This document shows positions 18,905 through 27,310 of a DNA stretch of 64,000 bases, piece after piece. The first letter of the stretch is position 1; the number at the start of each line of letters is the position of its first letter. The position numbers were made by a program, and so were the translations under genes. The stretch is taken from NCBI GenBank assembly GCA_026932145.1, contig JAIXKT010000008.1:1-64000 (forward strand). Reading direction: 5' to 3'. The notes beneath the pieces were generated by a model, which was not told the DNA's origin, made no database searches, and saw nothing but the letters and a program-made list of their open reading frames with translations. Origin of the DNA: Bacteroidia bacterium (GTDB lineage Bacteria > Bacteroidota > Bacteroidia > J057 > JAIXKT01).

Positions 18905-19764
18905 TTTACCGGTGTTGTTTTTGGGATAAGCGAATCTATAGATTGTTTCGCTTCATGCTGAACTAAATACAGATAATCTATATTATAAAAGTCTGTAGAA
19001 AGTTGAACTTTAATGTTGTAAAAACCATCATCTTCTTTTGTACTTATAGAATAGACTCTTCCGACTATATAATCTTCAGGAAAAATAGTGCTATAATGGC
19101 TGGTAAAAACGGTATCACCCTGCTGAATGTGAAAGTGAACGGGGATATATTTTAAGGAGGCAAATTCAGGCGAAGCACCGTCCCAAGTAATAGTTCCAAT
19201 TACACTGCGATTTTTTACTTTGGCACTCAGTTTAAAATCTTTATTAAGTAAGCTCATTGCCAAAGAAAAATCAGAGGAGGTTTCAATAACTTGGCCGGCA
19301 ACACCTTCGGGAGAAAATACCCCCATTCCTTTGCGCACCCCTTGTTTAGACCCGATATTGAGTAAGATATAGTTAAAATTTGTCCCAATAGTATTATGAA
19401 GTGCACGTGCAGGGATGTATTCAAAGCGGTTGTAGGGAACTAAACTATCTGGTATTATTCGATAGTTTAATGAATAGGGTATTTGATGTTTATGCAGCTC
19501 TAACTCTGTTTTTAAGGCATTGACTTTGTTTTTTAGTAGGATGTTTTCTGTTACAAGTTTATCATTTTGGTCTGAGAGGTTAATATGAGCAACTAAGCGC
19601 GCATTAATATCCTGAACTGCACCGGCTATTTTGAGCATTTGTTCTGTGTACCATTGGTTATGGTAGTTATTATGGCCAAATAGCAATAGTAATGCAGCTA
19701 TCTGCAGCAATAGGAAGTATAACGCACTTCCGTAACTTATTATAAAGCTAAATAAGCGTTCCAA
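18901..19764 (-). CDS. mreC: Rod shape-determining protein MreC
   Basis: The 287-residue protein has one N-terminal membrane anchor (residues 10-30), a coiled-coil segment near 60-95 ('NDKLVTENILLKNKVNALKTEL') and a periplasmic double beta-barrel domain. The latter contains 'IGSKQGVRKGMGVFSPEGVAGQV', the family signature 'GxxxGvxxgmgVxxxxGvvGxV'. It organises PBP2/RodA along MreB filaments. It lies seven bases downstream of mreB and overlaps mreD. Confidence 0.95.
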   Translation of the reverse strand: MERLFSFIISYGSALYFLLLQIAALLLLFGHNNYHNQWYTEQMLKIAGAVQDINARLVAHINLSDQNDKLVTENILLKNKVNALKTELELHKHQIPYSLNYRIIPDSLVPYNRFEYIPARALHNTIGTNFNYILLNIGSKQGVRKGMGVFSPEGVAGQVIETSSDFSLAMSLLNKDFKLSAKVKNRSVIGTITWDGASPEFASLKYIPVHFHIQQGDTVFTSHYSTIFPEDYIVGRVYSISTKEDDGFYNIKVQLSTDFYNIDYLYLVQHEAKQSIDSLIPKTTPVK

Positions 19765-19771
19765 AGTGGGA

Positions 19772-20794
19772 TTAAGACATCAAAAACTTGAATTTGTCAA
19801 TGTTTTTGAGCGCAATTCCGGTACCTCTTACAACAGCTCTAAGTGGGTCGTCTGCAACATGAACGGGGAGTTTGGTCTTTTCGGCCAGTCGCTGGTCAAG
19901 GCCACGGAGGAGTGCGCCTCCGCCGGTAAGGTAAATACCTTTTTCATAAATATCGGCAGATAACTCCGGCGGGGTTAATTCTAATGCTTTTAAGACAGCT
20001 TCTTCAATTTTCATAATTGTTTTGTTAATTGCGTGAGCTACCTCTTTGTAAGAAACGCTAATGGTTTTAGGAATTCCGGACATTAAATCTTTACCACGAA
20101 TTTCAATATTATTGGGAGGGTTATCTAACTCTGGCAGTGCAGCACCAACTTCTATTTTGATTCGTTCGGCACTTCTTTCTCCGGTCATTAGGCTATGTTG
20201 GCGGCGCATATAGTCCAGAATATCCATGTTAAGGTCATCTCCGGCAATCCGAATGCTCTGGTCGCACACAATACCGGACAAGGCTATGACGGCTATTTCG
20301 GTTGTTCCGCCTCCAATATCCACAACCATGTGCCCAACGGGTTGAGATACATCTATTCCGATTCCGATAGCCGCTGCCATAGGCTCGTGAATTAGATATA
20401 CTTCTTTGGCATCTGCGTGCTCAGCAGAGTCTTTCACAGCTCGTTTTTCTACTTCGGTAATGCCGCTCGGAATACAAATAACCATCGTATGATTTGCACT
20501 AAAGAACTTACGTTCCGGCTGAATCATTTTGATAAATGCTCGAATCATGTGCTCTGCAACCGTAAAATTCGCGATTACGCCATCTTTTAATGGACGTATC
20601 GTCTTGATATTCTCATGTGTCTTTTCATGCATGAGCTGTGCCTCTCTTCCAACAGCCACTACCCGGTTAGTTGTGCGCTCAATCGCAACTATAGATGGCT
20701 CATCAACCACCACTACGTCATTGTGCATTATCAAGGTATTTGCCGTGCCTAAATCTATTGCTATCTGACTTGAGAAAAAATCCCAAAACCCCAT
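19772..20794 (-). CDS. mreB: Rod shape-determining actin homologue MreB
   Basis: The 340 residues show all the actin-fold landmarks: 'AIDLGTANTLI' (phosphate 1, residues 12-22), 'VVDIGGGTTEIAVIALSGI' (phosphate 2, about 164-182) and 'YLTGGGALLRGLDQRL' (adenosine, about 288-303). The amphipathic 'MGFWDFFS' N-terminus suits membrane binding. MreB filaments guide lateral cell-wall synthesis, so the cell is probably rod-shaped. It is the first gene of the minus-strand group mreB-mreC-mreD-PKD protein-dut. A possible -7 element (plus-strand CAAAATTA, 20867-20874) lies 73 bases upstream. Confidence 0.97.
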   Translation of the reverse strand: MGFWDFFSSQIAIDLGTANTLIMHNDVVVVDEPSIVAIERTTNRVVAVGREAQLMHEKTHENIKTIRPLKDGVIANFTVAEHMIRAFIKMIQPERKFFSANHTMVICIPSGITEVEKRAVKDSAEHADAKEVYLIHEPMAAAIGIGIDVSQPVGHMVVDIGGGTTEIAVIALSGIVCDQSIRIAGDDLNMDILDYMRRQHSLMTGERSAERIKIEVGAALPELDNPPNNIEIRGKDLMSGIPKTISVSYKEVAHAINKTIMKIEEAVLKALELTPPELSADIYEKGIYLTGGGALLRGLDQRLAEKTKLPVHVADDPLRAVVRGTGIALKNIDKFKFLMS

Positions 20795-21293
20795 CTCTTA
20801 AAATTTTTAAATTAAATCATTGATTATGAAAAAATTGCACCCAAATATCGTTTACAATTCACTCCACAAAATTAATTATTCAACGTATTCAAATCATTTT
20901 TTTCTAAAATTAATTTAAAAAAAATAAACAATTAATAGTATTTAACTTTTAAAATATTTTTTCTACGCTATAAATATATTATTATCAATAAATTATAACT
21001 TATTTTATTAAGGTTTTATTTTTTGTTATTTACTAATTTTATTTGATTTTTAACTCAAACATCAAAACAATTATTTTCAATTTTTAAATAATTGCTTTTT
21101 CCCAATGATAGTTTTTCTGTGTTATATGATGCTTTTTCTTCTATTATCTTTAAAATATTTGATTATTGTTTTTAGCTATTATTAAATTTAGATACCATAA
21201 TTTCGACAGTTATGCTATTAAAATAGCCGTTTTTACAAAGTTATTTTTCGTTTAAACCAACAAGTGTTATTCTTTTAAGCATAAATTCGTGAT
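20795..21293. other. Very AT-rich divergent intergenic region
   Basis: About 500 bases separate mreB (minus) and the SDR gene (plus). The stretch 20880-21240 is almost entirely A and T, with long A and T tracts. I see no gene, no tRNA and no TTATCCACA-like DnaA boxes. It probably holds promoters for both flanking genes; plus-strand CAAAATTA at 20867-20874 is a reverse TAATTTTG that could serve mreB. Confidence 0.6.
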
Positions 21294-22076
21294 ATGTTTC
21301 AAAGTGATATTTTTTTAGGAAAAAAAGTTTTGGTTACAGGTGGCGGAAGCGGAATTGGTTATGGAATTGCTAAGTTGTTATTAGAACTTGGTGCAGAAGT
21401 AGTGATAGCCTCTCGTAAAGAAGACCGGCTTAAAGCAGCCCAAAAAGAACTTTCACAATATGGAAAATGCCATATTATCGTTTTGGATATTAGAGAACTT
21501 GTAGAAGTAGAAAAAGTGATTCTCGAAATTCAGTCTCTCTGGGGAGGCTTGGATATTTTAATAAACAATGCCGGCGGGCAATTTCCTTCTCCTGCTGAAA
21601 ATATTGCCCCAAAAGGCTGGCTCGCTGTTATCAATAACAATCTAAATGGTCTTTGGTGGGTAACGTCCACAGCAGCCAAAACTTTTTTTATCCCTCAAAA
21701 AAGCGGGATTATTATTAATATTATTGCCAATATTTTTCGGGGTTTTCCGGGAATGGCGCACACAGGGGCAGCACGTGCCGGTGTTGATAACCTAACAAAA
21801 AGCCTTGCTGTTGAATGGGTTACACATAATATTCGTATTAATGCTATTGCACCCGGGGTTATCCAGTCCTCCGGCCTTGACCAATATCCTCCCGAACTAT
21901 TGCAATCTATTAACACAACTATTCCAATGAAACGTACCGGTAGCGTAGAAGATGTAGCTTGGTTAACGGCCTTTTTGGCCAGCCCAATGGGAAATTACAT
22001 CACCGGAGAAACTATTTATGTGGACGGCGGGCAACGACTTTGGGGTAATCTCTGGCAAATACCAGACCCAACTTGA
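21294..22076 (+). CDS. SDR-family dienoyl-/enoyl-CoA reductase-like protein
   Basis: This short-chain dehydrogenase has 260 residues. The NADP-binding motif 'VTGGGSGIGYGIAK' lies at residues 13-26, with 'SRKEDRL' supplying the basic NADPH-favouring residue and 'NNAGG' near 91-95. The stretch 'HTGAARAGVDNLTKSLAVEW' closely resembles peroxisomal trans-2-enoyl-CoA reductase. At the catalytic Tyr position of YxxxK, however, it carries Asp (DNLTK), as in SDR-type 2,4-dienoyl-CoA reductases. It probably reduces a dienoyl- or enoyl-CoA with NADPH. The C-terminal 'ITGETIYVDGG' is standard. The gene stands alone, three bases tail-to-tail from the CocE-type gene. Confidence 0.8.
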   Translation: MFQSDIFLGKKVLVTGGGSGIGYGIAKLLLELGAEVVIASRKEDRLKAAQKELSQYGKCHIIVLDIRELVEVEKVILEIQSLWGGLDILINNAGGQFPSPAENIAPKGWLAVINNNLNGLWWVTSTAAKTFFIPQKSGIIINIIANIFRGFPGMAHTGAARAGVDNLTKSLAVEWVTHNIRINAIAPGVIQSSGLDQYPPELLQSINTTIPMKRTGSVEDVAWLTAFLASPMGNYITGETIYVDGGQRLWGNLWQIPDPT

Positions 22077-22078
22077 TT

Positions 22079-23947
22079 TTACTCCGTTGGAAAAATAGGT
22101 ATCAAAATAGAAGTCGGATAATCTTTATTCAACCAAATTGTCTGTGTAGCCTCCTGAAAATCAGAATCTAAACAAGTATAAACATCTACAAATTTCTGTG
22201 GATTTCTATCAAATAATGGAAACCAAGAACTTTGAATCTGAACCATTAGCTTATGGCCTGGCAAAAAGGCATGAGCTACATCAGGTAACGTAAACCGAAT
22301 TTGGGTCGGAGTATTTGGCTTCAAGGGAACTTCTTTTTCAAAACCTTCCCGAAAACGTGCGCGCATAATCTCACCACGAACCAACTGCTGGTAACCACTC
22401 AATGGAATTTTCGTAAAACCATTATCCGTAGTAGAATCCGGAAAAACATCTATTACCTTCACAATAAAATCAGCGTCTGTTCCCGTACTCGACACCCAAA
22501 GTTCCGCAATTATCGGCCCTGTAACCTTCAATGTATCTTGCAATAAATTTGTTTGGAACGTAAGCACATCCGTTCTTCTTGATGCAAATCGTTGGTCATC
22601 AGTCATATATTCCCTTGTCCGCTTTAAATGAACATCTTCAGTATAGGGAACCGGATGAAAAGGGTCAGATAGATAACTACGATAACCTCCTGATTTTATG
22701 GGCTTTATAAAGGATATGGAGAAATCGGGATATAAATAAAGTCGTTTATTTTGAATCTGTTTAGGTGGCCACGTTCCAAAAGAATACCATTGGTTTTCTC
22801 CGGTAACAAATATTGTTACCTCCGGTGGCTTCGGTACATCTGTATCTTTTAGGTAATGTTGAAAAAAGGGGAGTTCAATTTTTTCTTTAAAGAAAATACT
22901 GGTTGGTTTTCCAAAAGAAATATTACCGAGTCTATCTCCCGCAGAACGATGCCAGCCGCCGTGAAACCATGGGCCAACCAGCAAAAAATTATCATTATTT
23001 ACGTTTTGCTTTTCTATGGCTTGATAGGTTGCAAAAGTGCCGAAACAATCCTCTGCGTCAAATAGCCCACCAACGGTTAAAACTGCCGGCTTAATATTGG
23101 TCAAATGTACCCGAATGTTCCGCGCTTTCCACCACGAATCATAGAATGAATGTTTCATCAAATCATTCCAGAAGGAAATAGAGTCCTTTAAAACTGCCGA
23201 ATAATTTCTGATAGCACCCATTTTTAGGTGAAAATCATAATTATCGCGACTTGGGTACTGAAAAGAGGGAGTCCAAGTTTTAGTTAAACCGTTTCTTGGG
23301 CGGCCAAATACGTAGTAGAAATCAAATGCGTCCATCAGGGAAAAAACCCCATTGTGGTGAAAATCATCACCGATAAACCAGTCTGTAACAGGTGCTTGTG
23401 GGGAAACCGCAACAAGTGCTGAGTGCGCTTCCGGTAGTGCTGCGGTGCAATAAAAACCCGGATACGAAATACCCATCATCCCAACTTTCCCATTATGAGA
23501 TGAAACATTTTTGAGTAGCCACTCAATTGTATCATAAGTATCGCTGCTTTCGCTAATCTTAGCGGAACTTAATGGAACATGAGGGCGAATATCCTCATAA
23601 TTTCCCTCGCTCATAAACCGTCCGCGAACATCCTGAAAAACAAATATATAGCCATCTTTAACCAGATGCATAATCTGCGTAAAACGAGTTGTATATTCAT
23701 TTTCCCCATAGGGGGCTACCGAATAAGGCGTTCGTAGCAATAATATTGGCCAGCGAAGAGTTGAGTCTTTGGGTAAATAAACAGAAGTAAATAAACGAGA
23801 GCCATCTCTCATTGGAATCTGATACTCCGCCTTCCAATAGTGTTCTCGAACATATTGAATCGAAATGCTATCTTCTTGTGAATAAGCATATTGAGTGCAA
23901 TAAAGCATAAAAAAAAGAAAATAAGTGGGATATTTAAAGTTCAGCAT
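22079..23947 (-). CDS. CocE/NonD-type hydrolase (X-Pro dipeptidyl-peptidase S15 fold)
   Basis: The 622-residue serine hydrolase has a signal peptide (residues 1-23, 'FFMLYCTQYAYSQ'), so it is exported. The nucleophile Ser sits in 'GMMGISYPGFYC' near residue 150. The catalytic Asp is probably in 'GGLFDAEDCFGTF' near 307, and the His in 'GPWFHGGWHRSAG' near 340. The C-terminal jelly-roll (PepX_C) domain spans about 385-615. Members cleave esters, amides or X-Pro peptides. It overlaps the upstream lipoprotein gene by 14 bases. Confidence 0.88.
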   Translation of the reverse strand: MLNFKYPTYFLFFMLYCTQYAYSQEDSISIQYVREHYWKAEYQIPMRDGSRLFTSVYLPKDSTLRWPILLLRTPYSVAPYGENEYTTRFTQIMHLVKDGYIFVFQDVRGRFMSEGNYEDIRPHVPLSSAKISESSDTYDTIEWLLKNVSSHNGKVGMMGISYPGFYCTAALPEAHSALVAVSPQAPVTDWFIGDDFHHNGVFSLMDAFDFYYVFGRPRNGLTKTWTPSFQYPSRDNYDFHLKMGAIRNYSAVLKDSISFWNDLMKHSFYDSWWKARNIRVHLTNIKPAVLTVGGLFDAEDCFGTFATYQAIEKQNVNNDNFLLVGPWFHGGWHRSAGDRLGNISFGKPTSIFFKEKIELPFFQHYLKDTDVPKPPEVTIFVTGENQWYSFGTWPPKQIQNKRLYLYPDFSISFIKPIKSGGYRSYLSDPFHPVPYTEDVHLKRTREYMTDDQRFASRRTDVLTFQTNLLQDTLKVTGPIIAELWVSSTGTDADFIVKVIDVFPDSTTDNGFTKIPLSGYQQLVRGEIMRARFREGFEKEVPLKPNTPTQIRFTLPDVAHAFLPGHKLMVQIQSSWFPLFDRNPQKFVDVYTCLDSDFQEATQTIWLNKDYPTSILIPIFPTE

Positions 23948-24464
23948 CTGAAATATTAAATAAATAGGTCATTTTAATTTCATTAGTTACAGGAAATAAT
24001 TCTATAATGATTTTAGAATATTTTTCAGGTATCCATAAATATTCTGATTGGGTGATGGTTGGGTTTCCATAGCAAGCATTATAATAATTTACAATTGACT
24101 GCCAAGTATTCAAAGTTGCTGCTTGTGAGGCATCAATAATTGAAATATTCATGGTTCGTAAAGTCTCTTGCTCAAAAAAATAGTTTACCCAAATAGTTTT
24201 GTTTTGTGCAATTTTCAGAGATAGCTGAATCCCGAAGCTATCCGAAATAACCAGGTGATTTTTTAATTCTTGATTTAATATTGATTTTGTTTTTCCGGAT
24301 ATGTCTTTGTTATAAAGCAAGTTAACCGAAGTTTGTAAAAATTGTATATTTTCTGGCAGATGAATTACTGGGTGTGAACAGCTATCGGATAATAATGAGA
24401 TAAAAAGAAATAGGCAGAAGCTAATGCTTCTGCCTATCAAAAAGTTTTTCGTTTTTTGTATCAT
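23934..24464 (-). CDS. Predicted lipoprotein downstream of gldJ
   Basis: The 176-residue product has a lipoprotein signal ('FCLFLFISLLSDSC', Cys near residue 29) and a small alpha/beta body that I do not recognise. The start ATG shares one base with the gldJ stop (TAATG arrangement), so coupled translation is likely. An 11-base perfect inverted repeat lies within the signal-peptide codons. By position it could be an accessory gliding/secretion lipoprotein, but no GldH or GldN signature is visible. Confidence 0.65.
   Translation of the reverse strand: MIQKTKNFLIGRSISFCLFLFISLLSDSCSHPVIHLPENIQFLQTSVNLLYNKDISGKTKSILNQELKNHLVISDSFGIQLSLKIAQNKTIWVNYFFEQETLRTMNISIIDASQAATLNTWQSIVNYYNACYGNPTITQSEYLWIPEKYSKIIIELFPVTNEIKMTYLFNISDAEL
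24411..24436 (-). terminator. Terminator-like perfect hairpin inside a coding start
   Basis: On the plus strand taggcagaagc (24411-24421) is the exact reverse complement of 24426-24436, around a 4-base loop. On the minus strand the hairpin is followed by TTTCTTTTT. It lies 28 bases past the gldJ stop but inside the first codons of the downstream lipoprotein gene, so it could attenuate that gene. Confidence 0.5.
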
Positions 24465-25636
24465 TAGGAAGGACTTCCTACGCGAATCATTGCGCAGCGG
24501 AATCCAACTGTTGATAAAGAAGAATCTGCATTTAAGTATCTACGTGATCCTGTTGTTAGATAGTAAGCAATATCTGCCCAAGAACCGCCACGATATACTT
24601 TTACGTTATCGAAGTCAGAATTACCCGGAGCTTTGTTAGGATCTGGATTGAATAATAATGAGCGGCGTTCGTCATAAGCTTCATCATCTTTTAGCGGATC
24701 TTTAAATATTTCGGTCATACCTTTGCGGCGGTGTGGATTTAAGTCTTCCATATCTTCGTAAGAAAGAACACGATAGGTATCTTTTGTCCATTCGCAAACA
24801 TTTCCGGCCATATTGTAGAGACCTAAGTCATTTGGATAGAAAGCTCTTACTGGAGCACAAATCATATAGCCGTCATTTAGGCCGCCTGGTAGGTTAGAAC
24901 CGCCTGTGCTGGAACGTCCTGCATAATCACCGCGGCCACGCTTAAAGTTAGCACGGAAACGACCTTGTGCATCACGTAGGGATTTTCCCTCCCATGTGTA
25001 GAGTTCTTGCTCCAGCATTCCGCGAGCGGCATATTCCCACTCTGCTTCTGTTGGCAAGCGATATTCTGGCCAAAGTACTGCTTCAGGGTCATCTTGTAAC
25101 AATTTACCGTTCACAATATTTGTACGCCATTTGCAATATTCGTTTGCTTGATGCCAATTAACGCCAACTACAGGATACATATTGAAGCCGTCGTGGCCAA
25201 AATAGTATTGTGTGTATGGGTCATTGTAGGCCAAATCTTTTAGCCAAACGGTCGTGTCTGGATAAAGATTTTTGTACATAACATCGCCTGAATCACGTAA
25301 GATATAGAATAAAAATTCTTTGTAATCTACATTAGATACTTCGGATTCGTCCATATAAAAGCTATGAACGGTTACTTGGCGTTCACGATTATCCATATCA
25401 TAGGCGATGTCTTTCTCACCACCACCCATGTGGAAAGTACCACCTTCGATAAACACAAGCCCCGGAGCTGTTTCCTGACCTTTATAATTTTTGACTTGAA
25501 AACCGTCATCACTGTTATAACGGATACCTGTTTTAGAACTTTCTTTACCAACAAAGTTGATATTTTCACCTCCACAACCTGTAAACATAACGGCTACAAC
25601 CGCAGTCAAAAAAAGCAATAACCTACCTTTTTTCAT
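24464..25636 (-). CDS. gldJ: Gliding/type IX secretion lipoprotein GldJ-like (FGE-sulfatase fold)
   Basis: This lipoprotein has the formylglycine-generating-enzyme (SUMF1) fold. ATG at 25636 is preferred because the lipoprotein signal 'MKKGRLLLFLTAVVAVMFTGC' starts there; a further in-frame start at 25681 would push it in by 15 residues. The FGE domain runs from 'APGLVFIEGGTFHMGGGE' (about residue 60) to 'YRGGSWADIAYYLTTGSRRY' and 'VGFRCAMIRVG' at the end. 'GFQVKNYKGQ...GPGLVF-like' and 'YPVVGVNWHQANEYCKW' fit GldJ better than GldK, though GldK remains possible. GldJ stabilises the outer-membrane ring of the gliding/T9SS machine. porP/sprF lies just upstream on the same strand. Confidence 0.8.
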   Translation of the reverse strand: MKKGRLLLFLTAVVAVMFTGCGGENINFVGKESSKTGIRYNSDDGFQVKNYKGQETAPGLVFIEGGTFHMGGGEKDIAYDMDNRERQVTVHSFYMDESEVSNVDYKEFLFYILRDSGDVMYKNLYPDTTVWLKDLAYNDPYTQYYFGHDGFNMYPVVGVNWHQANEYCKWRTNIVNGKLLQDDPEAVLWPEYRLPTEAEWEYAARGMLEQELYTWEGKSLRDAQGRFRANFKRGRGDYAGRSSTGGSNLPGGLNDGYMICAPVRAFYPNDLGLYNMAGNVCEWTKDTYRVLSYEDMEDLNPHRRKGMTEIFKDPLKDDEAYDERRSLLFNPDPNKAPGNSDFDNVKVYRGGSWADIAYYLTTGSRRYLNADSSLSTVGFRCAMIRVGSPS

Positions 25637-25699
25637 ATTTAAATGTTCGCTGAATTCTGGTTTAATTAAATTTCGTTGCAAATATAAAATGTTTTTTAA

Positions 25700-26683
25700 T
25701 TAAAAACGTGGACACGGATAAGATTTATGCTTCATTTTATGTTTTTTATTTTGTTCAAACTGAAGCACCAAAGAAATTTCGTGAGAACCGCCCGTAACGG
25801 AGTTACGAAGTTTAGAAATAGTATAGTCATAACTATATCCAAAGCTAAAAATTCCTTTTCTTACGCCTATAAGGGCTATCACTGCATCTTGGTTTCTGTA
25901 CCAAAGACCTATAACTAATGGGTCTAAGTTTGTATATAGCCCAATGTCAATTTGTGTGAATGGGCCTTGTGTTTTAAATAGTGCTGCGGGAGCAATAGAC
26001 TTATTTTTACCTATCGGGATATTTATTCCCCCGAAAGCGGATATTTTCATTGGTAATTTTGTGTCTGGGGTGCTTCCGTTTACTGAACCTAAGGGACCTG
26101 TAAAGAAGCGTTGCCTAGGCTGGGTTAGATGGTTTACCGTAGTTCCAACATAAACAAACTTATTGAAGTATAAAACTCCAGCGGATACGTCCGGCGTAAT
26201 GCGGGATTGGTTAATCCCTACTTCATTTGTTGGTTTCGTAAAACCTTCTAATGGGTCTATTTGGTCGCCAAAACGTAGTTTATAAAAATCTATTGAAGAC
26301 TGTTGAATACCTCCGGCAAGACCGAAGCGAATAGACGAATGCTTATTGATTTCTAAATCATAAGCATAGGTAATATTTGCATCTAATTTATTTAAGTTAC
26401 CTTCTCCGGCTTGGTCAGACATTAACGTAAGTCCAAGTCCGTGATTGGTGCCGCCAAAACTTAATGGGTGGTCAAAGCCAACTGCAAATGTTTTATATGC
26501 ACCGGGAATAGACGACCATTGTCTTCGGTAGTTTAATGCTACTCGCGCACCGTCTCCTGACCCTGTAAACGCAGGGTTCAGCAAGATTTGATTCGCATAA
26601 AATTGAGAAAATTGCGGATCCTGCGCCTGTAAACCAGACCAAATGCATATAGCACAAAATGTTAGCTTTAGTCGTTTTTTCAT
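25700..26683 (-). CDS. Type IX secretion membrane protein, PorP/SprF family
   Basis: The 327-residue protein has a signal peptide (cleavage after 'SGLQAQ') followed at once by the family signature 'DPQFSQFYANQILLNPAFTGS' (residues 22-42). The rest is an outer-membrane beta-barrel. PorP/SprF proteins link type IX secretion to particular surface substrates or anchor secreted adhesins. It ends with an unusual basic tail ('KKHKMKHKSYPCPRF'). It lies 63 bases upstream of gldJ on the same strand, a natural partnership. Confidence 0.93.
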   Translation of the reverse strand: MKKRLKLTFCAICIWSGLQAQDPQFSQFYANQILLNPAFTGSGDGARVALNYRRQWSSIPGAYKTFAVGFDHPLSFGGTNHGLGLTLMSDQAGEGNLNKLDANITYAYDLEINKHSSIRFGLAGGIQQSSIDFYKLRFGDQIDPLEGFTKPTNEVGINQSRITPDVSAGVLYFNKFVYVGTTVNHLTQPRQRFFTGPLGSVNGSTPDTKLPMKISAFGGINIPIGKNKSIAPAALFKTQGPFTQIDIGLYTNLDPLVIGLWYRNQDAVIALIGVRKGIFSFGYSYDYTISKLRNSVTGGSHEISLVLQFEQNKKHKMKHKSYPCPRF

Positions 26684-26779
26684 AATGTTGTTACCTGGTG
26701 CAATTGAATTTTTGGATTATTTCTTTGCGGCAGCTAAAATAATTAGTTTTTGAATTAGTGTAGGATGTTTTGCAAACAT

Positions 26780-27289
26780 TTATTTATTTTTTTCTTTTTT
26801 ACCCATATTCATGCTATCTTTTGGGGATATTATATGCCATAATGCCGGTTCTAATCCTTGTTTACCCGGTTTTACTTTAATTCTGCCAATCTCTTTCTCA
26901 TTTCTGAAAAATATAAACATCGGTATTGAATCTACCTGATAAGAATTTACCCATCTGTTAATATCCCGTTTGGTGGTATCTACTGAAACAATTGTAACGC
27001 TCCTAATGGGTAATTTTGGCATAATATTAAAAAACTTGGGTACTAATTTGCGGCTATCGCTACACCATGTGCCTAAAAATAATTTTAAATCCACAGAATC
27101 TTTTGTTGTCTGCAAAGAATCTAAATACACCAGATTGCGTTTTTTAGGTGTGTATCTTGTATTCACCGGATTTTTCCACCGGCATTGTTCTTTAAATTCT
27201 GAAACCGTAAAGTAACCTCGTAAATAATAATTTTTACACCCAAATAATGTAAAAACTATTATCCCAATAACGATATTTCTAATCATCAA
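26780..27289 (-). CDS. Thioredoxin-like lipoprotein with a single active-site Cys
   Basis: The 169-residue product has a lipoprotein signal ('IGIIVFTLFGC', Cys near residue 18) and a thioredoxin-like fold. The strand 'VDLKLFLGTWCSDSRKLVPKF' near residues 66-86 has WCSDS, so only the first Cys of CxxC is kept. The cis-Pro region is 'VDSIPMFIFF' near 117-126. With one Cys it cannot act as a normal dithiol oxidoreductase. It may bind a partner or act as a monothiol protein at the membrane. It lies 21 bases after the DUF2851 gene on the same strand. Confidence 0.7.
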   Translation of the reverse strand: MMIRNIVIGIIVFTLFGCKNYYLRGYFTVSEFKEQCRWKNPVNTRYTPKKRNLVYLDSLQTTKDSVDLKLFLGTWCSDSRKLVPKFFNIMPKLPIRSVTIVSVDTTKRDINRWVNSYQVDSIPMFIFFRNEKEIGRIKVKPGKQGLEPALWHIISPKDSMNMGKKEKNK

Positions 27290-27310
27290 GTAAAAGTAAT
27301 TGGTTTAACT

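Noticed and set aside
20795-21293. Replication origin in the AT-rich gap
   Set aside because: No TTATCCACA-like DnaA boxes or iterons were seen, and dnaA, dnaN or gidA/parAB are not nearby. AT richness alone is not enough.
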